A stretch of 34,086 nucleotides of DNA from Nitrospiraceae bacterium (lineage in GTDB: Bacteria > Nitrospirota > Thermodesulfovibrionia > UBA6902): assembly GCA_003599505.1 (NCBI GenBank), contig QZKO01000008.1:1-34086 (forward strand), in the 5' to 3' direction. A model generated the notes under the pieces. It ran no database searches and was not told where the DNA came from. It worked only from the letters and a program-made list of their open reading frames with translations. This document shows positions 1 to 7,266 of this stretch, piece by piece (within the stretch, counting starts at the first letter, position 1; each line of letters begins with the position of its first letter). The position numbers and the translations under genes were made by a program.

Positions 1-3000
1 TTATTTTCTTGCCGAGTGCGACAGGAACACGAGCGGAAGGAAGCGCTTGGGAAACTTTATCTCTGTCCGCCGGGAATGGAGCTGAGGATTGAGAAAGGGA
101 TTATTCATGCGGCCCCGCTTTCCGGAGACCACGTTCATCTGCCCATCGATGAGTTTTTTATTTCTCTTGCCGAAGACGCCGGGGAGCGGGCCATAGCGGT
201 CATCTTCTCAGGCGCAGGCACGGACGGGGCGCGTGGAATTCACGAAATAAAGAACGCGGACGGGACGGTCTTTGTCCAGGACCCGGCCAACGCTGAGTTC
301 CCTGGAATGCCTCTCGCCGCTATAGATACAGGGAAGGCGGACGGCGTGCTTAAGCCGGAAGAAATCGCCTCGGAGATATTGAAGCTCCACGGGGCAATCT
401 CCATAAGCCCTGAAGGCGTTATCACAGGGGAAGATTTCGAGACCTTCTACCGGCTGATACGCGAGAAGACCGGGTATCACTTCAATCATTATAAACAGAA
501 CGTAATCAACCGCAGGATCAGGAGGCGCATGTACCTGCGCGGGGTCCTGTCGGTGAAGGATTATACGAAAATGGTGGCGGAAAATGACGCCGAAGCAGGC
601 GCCCTTGCCGCCGACTTCATGATAGGGGTCACCTCTTTTTTCCGTGACAGTCTGGCATGGAAGGCCCTCAACCTCGGTGTGATAAGGAAGCTTGCGGCGG
701 AAGATAATGATTCCCCTGTCCGGGTCTGGACCCCCGCGTGCGCAACCGGGGAAGAGGCTTATTCCATCGCCATGATGCTACACAATGAGTTTGAGCTTGC
801 CGGGAAGAAGAGGGAGATACAGGTCTTTGCCACGGACGTCAACGACCGGGCGCTCGATAAGGCGCGTGAAGGCAAATACCCCTCCAGCATAGTCGCCGAC
901 GTGCCGCCGGATTACATGAGGAGATATTTTACATGCTCCGAAGACGGCCTTTCGGTAATCATCGGCAAAGAGATACGCGAGCGCGTGGTGGTCGCCAAAC
1001 AGGACCTTCTCACGGACCCTCCGTTTTCCCGGCTCGACCTGATCATCTGCCGCAACCTGCTTATTTATCTTGAACCTCAGGCCCAGGAGAAATGCATCAA
1101 CCTTTTTCATTATGCGCTTAAGGAAGGCGGCTATCTTTTCCTCGGCAATGCGGAGTCCGTCGGCAGGAGCGGCGCTCTCTTCAGGTCCCTGGCCCATAAA
1201 AAATGCCGCGTCTATCAAAAAATCGAGGCAGTGCCTTCTGCGAGACTGCCGCTTCCCGTGCCTTTTGCATCGGAGCGCGCTGCGCCTTCTCCAGTCAGGA
1301 CGGCGGTCACTGAGCAGCAGTCCGTCACAGGGTCCATCCAGGAGTCCCTGCTTGAGGAATACGCCCCGGCGGCAGTGGCGATCAATCAACAATACGACAT
1401 CATTTACCATAACGGCCCCACCAACAGGTACCTCCGCCAGCCCCGTGGCGCGCCCACGCAGAACTTGCTTGAGCTCCTCTCCGAGAACCTGCGCAGCAGG
1501 GTCCGGGGGGCGATCTACAGGACAACTAAGGAGGCAAGGCCGGTCTCGATCCGCGCGAGCATCCCCGGAGACGACAAGGGGAAAATCCAGGTCACACTGC
1601 GTATTTCAAGATTGAAAGAGGACCTGTCCCTTATCGTGTTCCATGAGAAGGGAGGGATATCCGAACAGGAAGCCGCAGCGATAGAGGCCGCCGACGTTGA
1701 CGTCAATGCAATACGCCAGCTTGAGAGCGAGCTTTCGGCAACGCGCGCGGACCTCCAGAGTCATATCGAGCAACTGAAGAGCCTCAATGAAGAGCTGCAA
1801 TCATCCAACGAGGAATTGCAGGCGGCCAACGAGGAGCTTGAGACCTCAAGGGAAGAGCTGCAGTCGCTGAATGAAGAGCTGATCACCGTGAATTCCCAGC
1901 TCCAGGGCAAGATCGAGGAGCAGGACGAGACCAACAACGACCTGAACAACTTTCTCACAAGCACAAATATTCCTACTGTCTTTCTTGATTCCCGGTTCAG
2001 GGTGAAACGGTTCACCCCAGCCATGTCAAGGCTCCTGAAGCTCATCCCCTCCGACGTGGGACGGCCGATTGCCGACATGTCGCTGGAAAGCCTCGGCCCC
2101 GAGCTGATTGCGGACGCGCAAACCGTTCTCGACAACCTTGTCCCGGTAAAGAAGGAAATCCTGCTGAAAGACATCTGGTATGTCAGGACCGCGCTCCCGT
2201 ACAGGACTTCCGACAATCGTATCGAGGGCGTTGTCATCACCTACAGTGACGTCGCCGAGATCAAATCGGCTGAGGAGCGCACAAGACATCTCGCCTCATT
2301 TCCGCAGTTGAACCCGAACCCTGTTTTGGAGGTGGATGCCTCGGGCAAAGTTATTTTCTTTAATCCGGCAGCGCAAAAGATTTTGGACAGCCTCGGCATG
2401 GACAGAGGAGATTTCAGCGTCTTCCTGCCCGAAGATATGGAGAGCATTTTACAAGACCTGGAGAATAAAACGGAGGAGACACTTTATCGCGAGATCAATT
2501 TAAAGGACAGGTCCTTCGGCGAGAGCATTTATTTTTCACCCCAGTTTAACGTCGCCCGCATTTATACCTATGACATCACCGAAAGAAAGCTGGCCGCCGA
2601 GGCCTCGCGCAAACTTGCCGCCGTGCTCAGGGACTCCAATGACGCGATCATGGTCCATGACTTCGAGGGCAATATCACGGTCTGGAACCATGGGGCGGAG
2701 CGGTTGTTCGGCTGGACCGAGGCCGAGGCCCTGAAGATGAAGATCAGAGACACAATACCGGCTGAGAAACTTGCAGAGGCGCTCGCCTACCTGGAAAGCC
2801 TGTATCTCGGCGAGCCTGTGTCCCCGTTCGAGACGAAGCGTCTCACAAAGGACGGTCGGGTTCTGGACATCTGGCAGACCGCGACCGTATTGTTTGACGA
2901 TGCAGGGAAACCGGCCGCCATTGCCACAACCGAGCGCGATATCACCGGGCGTAAACGGGCCGCTGAGGAGATCAGCCGCGCAAAGGAAGAATGGGAGCGG

Positions 3001-3516
3001 ACCTTTAACAGCGTGCCGGACATGATAGCGATACTCGACAATAACCACACGATCATACGGGTAAACGAATCAATGGCAAGGCGTCTTGGACGCAAGCCCG
3101 GGGAGTGCGTCGGGATGCGGTGTTATGAGGCCGTGCACGGGACAACGGCCCCGCCTGATTTCTGCCCTCATTCCCTCACCATTAAGGACGGCCGCGAGCA
3201 TGTCCGGGAGCTACACGAAGAACATCTCGGCATGGACCTGCTGGTTACCACCAGCCCCTTGTTCGATGAGCAGGGAAAGATGGTCGCCTCGGTGCACGTC
3301 GCCCACGACATCACCGCGCGCAAGAAGGCGGAGGAGCAGATCCAGCGGCAGGTAGAGGAGCTGAGCGCAGTCAACGAGGAATTGACGCGCTTTAACAACG
3401 CCGCAGTCGGCAGGGAGCTCCGCATGATCGAATTGAAGAAAGAGGTGAACGAGCTGTGCGGAAGGGTAGGAGATGCGCCGCGTTATCCGCTCGATTTCGA
3501 GTCGGAGCAGCCCTGA
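1..3516 (+). CDS. CheB-CheR hybrid with multiple PAS domains (5' truncated by window)
   Basis: The frame is open to base 1, so the true start lies upstream and the GTG at 16 is only the first in-window start codon. The visible N-terminus is the last part of a CheB methylesterase domain (about residues 10-125 from the GTG), including SGAGTDGARG with the conserved Asp. The catalytic Ser and His would be upstream. A CheR methyltransferase follows (about 140-400) with the SAM-binding motif ACATGEEAYSIAM and ICRNLLIYL. A coiled coil of NEELQ/NEELE repeats (about 565-640) leads into four PAS-like domains (about 650-1105), each of the last three ending near an ITxRK-like motif, then a short coil. 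There is no kinase domain. The family is known for CheB/CheR fusions that feed PAS sensing into non-classical chemosensory or two-component circuits. No MCP or CheA gene is in view, so the methylation target is unknown. The kinase gene begins 10 bases later, suggesting one transcript. Confidence 0.93.
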   Translation, partial: LFSCRVRQEHERKEALGKLYLCPPGMELRIEKGIIHAAPLSGDHVHLPIDEFFISLAEDAGERAIAVIFSGAGTDGARGIHEIKNADGTVFVQDPANAEFPGMPLAAIDTGKADGVLKPEEIASEILKLHGAISISPEGVITGEDFETFYRLIREKTGYHFNHYKQNVINRRIRRRMYLRGVLSVKDYTKMVAENDAEAGALAADFMIGVTSFFRDSLAWKALNLGVIRKLAAEDNDSPVRVWTPACATGEEAYSIAMMLHNEFELAGKKREIQVFATDVNDRALDKAREGKYPSSIVADVPPDYMRRYFTCSEDGLSVIIGKEIRERVVVAKQDLLTDPPFSRLDLIICRNLLIYLEPQAQEKCINLFHYALKEGGYLFLGNAESVGRSGALFRSLAHKKCRVYQKIEAVPSARLPLPVPFASERAAPSPVRTAVTEQQSVTGSIQESLLEEYAPAAVAINQQYDIIYHNGPTNRYLRQPRGAPTQNLLELLSENLRSRVRGAIYRTTKEARPVSIRASIPGDDKGKIQVTLRISRLKEDLSLIVFHEKGGISEQEAAAIEAADVDVNAIRQLESELSATRADLQSHIEQLKSLNEELQSSNEELQAANEELETSREELQSLNEELITVNSQLQGKIEEQDETNNDLNNFLTSTNIPTVFLDSRFRVKRFTPAMSRLLKLIPSDVGRPIADMSLESLGPELIADAQTVLDNLVPVKKEILLKDIWYVRTALPYRTSDNRIEGVVITYSDVAEIKSAEERTRHLASFPQLNPNPVLEVDASGKVIFFNPAAQKILDSLGMDRGDFSVFLPEDMESILQDLENKTEETLYREINLKDRSFGESIYFSPQFNVARIYTYDITERKLAAEASRKLAAVLRDSNDAIMVHDFEGNITVWNHGAERLFGWTEAEALKMKIRDTIPAEKLAEALAYLESLYLGEPVSPFETKRLTKDGRVLDIWQTATVLFDDAGKPAAIATTERDITGRKRAAEEISRAKEEWERTFNSVPDMIAILDNNHTIIRVNESMARRLGRKPGECVGMRCYEAVHGTTAPPDFCPHSLTIKDGREHVRELHEEHLGMDLLVTTSPLFDEQGKMVASVHVAHDITARKKAEEQIQRQVEELSAVNEELTRFNNAAVGRELRMIELKKEVNELCGRVGDAPRYPLDFESEQP

Positions 3517-3526
3517 GAACGTATCT

Positions 3527-5425
3527 ATGAAAAAAGATAAACCCACAGACCTTCGCAAGCAGGCCGAAGCCCGGCTGAAAAAGCGTTTTGACAAACTTGA
3601 CGACCTGCATGAAGGCGACCCGCAGCGGCTCGTTCACGAGCTGCGTGTCCACCAGGTCGAGCTTGAGATGCAGAACGAGGAGCTCCGGAAATCCCAGGCC
3701 GAGCTTGAGGAGTCCCGCGCAAGGTATTCCGACCTCTATGACTTCGCGCCCGTCGGCTACTTTACATTCGATAAATACGGCCTGATCATCAGGGTAAACC
3801 TCACCGGCGCCGGGCAACTCGGCATCGAAAGGAATTTGTTGATCAAAAAACCCTTTTCACGTTTTATTCGCAAAGACGATCAGGACGTCTTTTTTTTGCA
3901 TCGGGGCAAGGTCTTTGAAACTAAAGAACTACAGACCTGCGAGCTCAGGCTCAAAAGGAAAGACGGCGCCGGGTTTTATGCGCAGCTTCAAAGCCTTGCG
4001 GTAGAAGACAAGGCCGGCAGAGCTGTTTATTGCATGACGGCAGTGAGCGATATTACGGAGCGCAAGCTGTCGGAACAAGCGCTCAGGGAACTTAACAAAA
4101 CCCTGGAGCAGCACGTGGCCGAGCGCACGGGTGCGTTGAGGAAAAGCGAAGAGCGGTATCACTCACTATTTGAAAACATGGTGGAAGGGTTCGCATACTG
4201 CAAGATGCTTTTTGATGACCGGGGCCGTCCTGCTGACTTTGTCTATCTCGATGTCAACAGCGCATTCGGGAGATTGACCGGCCTGGAAAACGTGATCGGC
4301 AAAAAAGTCACCGAGGCAATTCCGGGGATCAAAGAATCACATCCGGAGTTATTTGAGATTTACGGCAGGGTCGCGTTGACAGGCAATCCGGAGAAAATCG
4401 ACATCGAATTTGTCCCCCTGAATATCTGGCTGTCCCTTTCGGTCTACAGCACGGAAAAGGGGCATTTTGTGGCTGTTTTTGACAATATCACCGAGCGCAA
4501 GCGGGCCGAGGAGGCGCTGCGTAAGGCGTATGATGATCTGGAAATACGTGTCCAGGAGCGCACTAAGGAGCTCAGGGAACTTAACGAAACACTGGAGCAC
4601 CGCGTGGCCGGGCGCGCCGCCGAGATGCAGGCCGCCAATACCGCCCTGCAAGAGTCCCGCAAAGCCGCCCTCAATATAATGGAAGATGCCATCGCCGCCC
4701 GCCGTCAGGCCGAGGAGGTGAGCGAAGAGCTTGCCGCAGTCAACAAAGAGCTTGACGCGTTTTCTTACGCCGTGTCCAATGACCTTATGGCGCCGCTGCG
4801 CTCTATTGAAGGCTTTACCGCCGCGATTACCGAGGACTATGCAGCCTCCCTCGATAAAACCGCTAAAGATTATTTCGACAGGGTGACCGCCGCGAGCCGG
4901 CGCATGTCCCAGCTTATCAACGCCATGCTGAACATGGCCCGCCTGACAAGGGGCGAGCTTACGGCGAGGACCGTGAACCTCAGCGACCTGGCGGAAGTGG
5001 CCGCATATGAGCTGGGGAAAAAATACCCGGAGCGCCCGGTGGAGATTGTAATAGCCAAAGGCGTTAAGGCGCTGGGAGATATCGACATGCTCAGGGTTGT
5101 GATCGAGAACCTCTTTGACAATGCTTATAAGTTTACGGGCAGGCATCCTTCTGCAAAGATCGAATTCGGGGTGATGGAAGAAGAAATAAGTCATATAGGT
5201 CTTATAGGACCTGTTTACTTTGTGCGTGACGACGGCGAGGGGTTTGATGTGGAGTACGCCTGGAAGCTCTTCAAGCCGTTCAGCCGCCTTCATGCGGAAT
5301 CCGAATTCCCGGGAATAGGCATCGGGCTGTCCACAGTCCAGCGCATCATCCGGCGTCACGGAGGGAAAATCTGGGCGGACAGCGCGCCGGGGAAGGGGGC
5401 GACGTTTTATTTTACGTTAAAATAA
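3527..5425 (+). CDS. PAS-PAS sensor histidine kinase with phosphoacceptor His replaced by Asn
   Basis: The ATG at 3527 is preferred over an in-frame ATG at 3473 that would overlap the upstream gene; the Shine-Dalgarno site is weak. The protein is 632 aa. A helical N-terminus (LRVHQVELEMQNEEL) precedes PAS 1 (about 65-180), PAS 2 (about 207-325) and a coiled coil (about 330-405). The HisKA domain reads SYAVSNDLMAPLRSIEGF where this family normally has S-H-D-L; the acceptor codon at 4778-4780 is AAT (Asn, residue 418). The ATPase domain looks intact: ENLFDNAYKF (N box), DDGEGFD (G1) and GIGIGLST (G2). Known biochemistry says the kinase cannot autophosphorylate at this site, so it may be a pseudokinase or heterodimer partner. 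Just before the G1 box the frame contains SHIGLIGPV, encoded by a copy of the 9-bp repeat found between genes here. It is soluble, with no membrane segment seen. Confidence 0.92.
   Translation: MKKDKPTDLRKQAEARLKKRFDKLDDLHEGDPQRLVHELRVHQVELEMQNEELRKSQAELEESRARYSDLYDFAPVGYFTFDKYGLIIRVNLTGAGQLGIERNLLIKKPFSRFIRKDDQDVFFLHRGKVFETKELQTCELRLKRKDGAGFYAQLQSLAVEDKAGRAVYCMTAVSDITERKLSEQALRELNKTLEQHVAERTGALRKSEERYHSLFENMVEGFAYCKMLFDDRGRPADFVYLDVNSAFGRLTGLENVIGKKVTEAIPGIKESHPELFEIYGRVALTGNPEKIDIEFVPLNIWLSLSVYSTEKGHFVAVFDNITERKRAEEALRKAYDDLEIRVQERTKELRELNETLEHRVAGRAAEMQAANTALQESRKAALNIMEDAIAARRQAEEVSEELAAVNKELDAFSYAVSNDLMAPLRSIEGFTAAITEDYAASLDKTAKDYFDRVTAASRRMSQLINAMLNMARLTRGELTARTVNLSDLAEVAAYELGKKYPERPVEIVIAKGVKALGDIDMLRVVIENLFDNAYKFTGRHPSAKIEFGVMEEEISHIGLIGPVYFVRDDGEGFDVEYAWKLFKPFSRLHAESEFPGIGIGLSTVQRIIRRHGGKIWADSAPGKGATFYFTLK
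5188..5212 (+). repeat. 9-bp degenerate repeat inside kinase coding frame
   Basis: Two full nonamers, GTCATATAG and GTCTTATAG, followed by a partial GACCT, match the intergenic repeats at 5429, 6602, 7239 and 9744. Because the unit is 9 bases the frame is kept and the copy encodes SHIGLIGPV next to the ATP-binding G1 box. Confidence 0.7.
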
Positions 5426-5428
5426 AAT

Positions 5429-5458
5429 AAGTCCTATAAGTCTTATAAGACCTACAAG
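5429..5458 (+). repeat. 9-bp degenerate tandem repeat between kinase genes
   Basis: Three nonamers read GTCCTATAA, GTCTTATAA and GACCTACAA, filling almost the whole space between the stop at 5425 and the ATG at 5460. The repeat leaves no room for a Shine-Dalgarno site for the next gene. TCTTATAAGA within it is a perfect palindrome. Confidence 0.75.
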
Positions 5459-5459
5459 T

Positions 5460-6602
5460 ATGCCCAAACCACTTCACATATTAATCGTCGAAGACTCTGA
5501 AGACGACGCCTTTCTCCTGCTCCGCGAGTTGAGGAAGGGCGGTTATGAGGTTACATCCGAACGCGTTGAAACGGCTGAAGCCATGAAGGCCGCGCTTGGA
5601 AAAGGGGGCTGGGACATCGTCATCTCCGATTACGTGCTGCCGGTGTTCGGCGGCCTTGCGGCCTTGTCCATCCTGAAGGAAAGCGGGCAGGACCTGCCTT
5701 TCATTATCGTGTCCGGCAACATCGGCGAGGACATCGCGGTGGGAGCGATGAAGGCCGGGGCGCATGACTATATCATAAAAGGCAACCTGACAAGGCTGGC
5801 GCCTGCCGTTGAACGGGAGCTCCGCGAGGCTGAAGTGCGCCGTGAAAAAAGGCAGGCCGAGGAAGCCCTGAGACGTTCTCATGAAGAGCTGGAAAGGAAG
5901 GTTGAAGAGCGGACCGCGGAACTCGTAAGGTCCAACAAAGAGCTTGAGCAGTTTGCCTACATCGCCTCGCACGATTTGCAGGAGCCTCTGCGCATGATAA
6001 CAAGCTACCTGGATTTGCTGGACAAACGGTACAGGGGCAAGCTTGAAAAAGACGCGGGTGAATTTATCGATTATGCTGCAGGCGGCGCAGCGCACATGAA
6101 GACCCTGCTGAATGACCTGCTGGTGTACTCGCGGGTGGGCACAAAGGGCAAACCTTTTGAGCTGACCGATTTAAATATCTCTCTGAAGAGCGCAATTTCC
6201 AATCTCAAAAAACGGGTTGAAGAAAGCGGGGCGCAAATCACCTGCGGCAACCTGCCCGGCATTTACGCGGACGAGACCCAGATGGTGCAGTTGTTCCAGA
6301 ACCTGATCGGCAACGCGATAAAGTTCAGGAACAGTGATGCCCCCCGGGTCACCGTCTCATCCGAATTAAAGGGAAACGAATGGACCATCAGGGTCAGTGA
6401 CAACGGCATCGGCATCGACCCGAAATTCTTTGATAAAATATTCCAGATATTCCAGCGCCTCCATACAAAAGGGCAATATCCAGGCACGGGGATCGGCCTG
6501 TCGATCTGCAAAAAGATAGTAGAGCGCCACGGCGGCCGCATTTGGGTGGAGTCGGAGCCGGGAAAGGGCTCGACATTTTGCTTTACTCTTAGGGTAAAAT
6601 AA
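5460..6602 (+). CDS. Receiver-histidine kinase (REC-HisKA-HATPase)
   Basis: The 380-aa protein starts with a receiver domain (about 1-125): ILIVEDSEDDAF supplies the acidic pocket, ISDYVLP the phosphoacceptor Asp and DYIIKG the conserved Lys. A coiled linker (about 130-165) leads to HisKA with IASHDLQEPLRM (His at residue 171). The ATPase domain has LFQNLIGNAIKFR, VSDNGIGID and GTGIGLSICKK and ends in a family-typical FTLRVK. The architecture is that of a soluble relay kinase controlled by phosphorylation of its own receiver, a type often found beside bacteriophytochrome or PAS kinases. The start follows a 9-bp repeat with no Shine-Dalgarno site, so translation may be coupled to the upstream gene. 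The kinase half is nearly the same as the C-terminus of the gene at 7267, including downstream DNA. A natural partner donor or competitor is the His-less kinase immediately upstream; this is inference. Confidence 0.93.
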   Translation: MPKPLHILIVEDSEDDAFLLLRELRKGGYEVTSERVETAEAMKAALGKGGWDIVISDYVLPVFGGLAALSILKESGQDLPFIIVSGNIGEDIAVGAMKAGAHDYIIKGNLTRLAPAVERELREAEVRREKRQAEEALRRSHEELERKVEERTAELVRSNKELEQFAYIASHDLQEPLRMITSYLDLLDKRYRGKLEKDAGEFIDYAAGGAAHMKTLLNDLLVYSRVGTKGKPFELTDLNISLKSAISNLKKRVEESGAQITCGNLPGIYADETQMVQLFQNLIGNAIKFRNSDAPRVTVSSELKGNEWTIRVSDNGIGIDPKFFDKIFQIFQRLHTKGQYPGTGIGLSICKKIVERHGGRIWVESEPGKGSTFCFTLRVK

Positions 6603-6624
6603 GTCATATACGACCTATTACAGA
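6602..6624 (+). repeat. 9-bp-type repeat after REC-kinase gene
   Basis: AGTCATATACGACCTAT directly follows the stop codon and matches the segment downstream of the paralogous kinase at 9744. It is a diverged member of the GTCNTATAA nonamer family. Confidence 0.55.
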
Positions 6625-6643
6625 TATTTCAGGAGGTGCAATA

Positions 6644-7240
6644 ATGGCAATTTCCACAGAAAAAAGAAATTCCGGGATAGCCTTAATCGGCGACGTGCCG
6701 TGGGGCACTCACTTCTGCCAGTTCTACACGACCAAGAAGGACCTGCTCGACATGCTGGTGCCTTATTTCAAGGCGGGACTGGAAAGCAACGAGTTCTGCA
6801 TGTGGGTCACATCAGAGCCTTTAAATGTTGAGGACGCGAAGAGGGCGATGAAAAAGGCCGTGCCGGGTTTTGAAGAGTACGTCAGGAAGGGCCAGATAGA
6901 GATCATACCGTATAACGAGTGGTACACAAAGGGCGGAAGCTTTAAAGAGAAAAGGGTGCTCAACGGCTGGGTGAGCAGGCTCAACACCGCGCTCAGGAAA
7001 GGTTTTGACGGCCTGAGGCTGACAGGCAACACCTTCTGGATTGAAAAGAAAGACTGGGACGCGTTTACAGACTATGAGGCTACTGTAAACAGCGTCCTCG
7101 GCAATTATAAGATGATCGCAATATGCACCTATTCGCTCAAGAAGTGCGGGGTCGTGGAGATCATGGACGTGGTCAGGAACCACGAGTTCGCCCTCGCCAT
7201 GAACCACGGCGAATGGCAGATGGTCAGCATGCCTCAATAG
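6644..7240 (+). CDS. Stand-alone MEDS domain sensory protein
   Basis: The ATG at 6644 has a strong Shine-Dalgarno site (AGGAGG, 6631-6636). The 198-aa product is a single MEDS (DcmR-like sensory) domain: it opens with GDVPWGTHFCQFY, continues with LVPYFKAGLESNEFCMWV and has the typical GFDGLRLTGNTFW and NHEFALAMNHGEWQM segments. The family is named from methanogen and methylotroph sensory proteins and is thought to bind a small ligand, with an unusual Rossmann/RecA-like fold. No output domain is attached. The next gene begins with a paralogous MEDS domain fused to a kinase, so this protein is likely a duplicated, detached input module. It could act as a ligand-bound regulator of the neighbouring kinase. 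No membrane segments or signal peptide are visible. Confidence 0.88.
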   Translation: MAISTEKRNSGIALIGDVPWGTHFCQFYTTKKDLLDMLVPYFKAGLESNEFCMWVTSEPLNVEDAKRAMKKAVPGFEEYVRKGQIEIIPYNEWYTKGGSFKEKRVLNGWVSRLNTALRKGFDGLRLTGNTFWIEKKDWDAFTDYEATVNSVLGNYKMIAICTYSLKKCGVVEIMDVVRNHEFALAMNHGEWQMVSMPQ

Positions 7241-7266
7241 GTCTTATAAGACCTATAAGACTTATA
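7239..7266 (+). repeat. 9-bp degenerate tandem repeat between MEDS genes
   Basis: Nonamers GTCTTATAA, GACCTATAA and GACTTATAA run from the stop codon of the MEDS gene directly into the ATG at 7267. AGGTCTTATAAGACCT is a perfect palindrome, so the element can also form a small hairpin. Confidence 0.75.

Noticed and set aside
778-1410. Minus-strand open frame opposite the CheR domain
   Set aside because: Antisense to well-conserved CheR motifs, with no family features of its own.
4349-5359. Long minus-strand open frame (336 codons) opposite the His-less kinase
   Set aside because: It lies fully antisense to a kinase with clear PAS and HATPase domains and has no recognisable domain; high-GC codon use leaves such shadow frames.
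7123-7266. 48-residue N-terminal extension of the MEDS kinase
   Set aside because: It overlaps the upstream MEDS gene in another frame and the MEDS fold starts right after the ATG at 7267.
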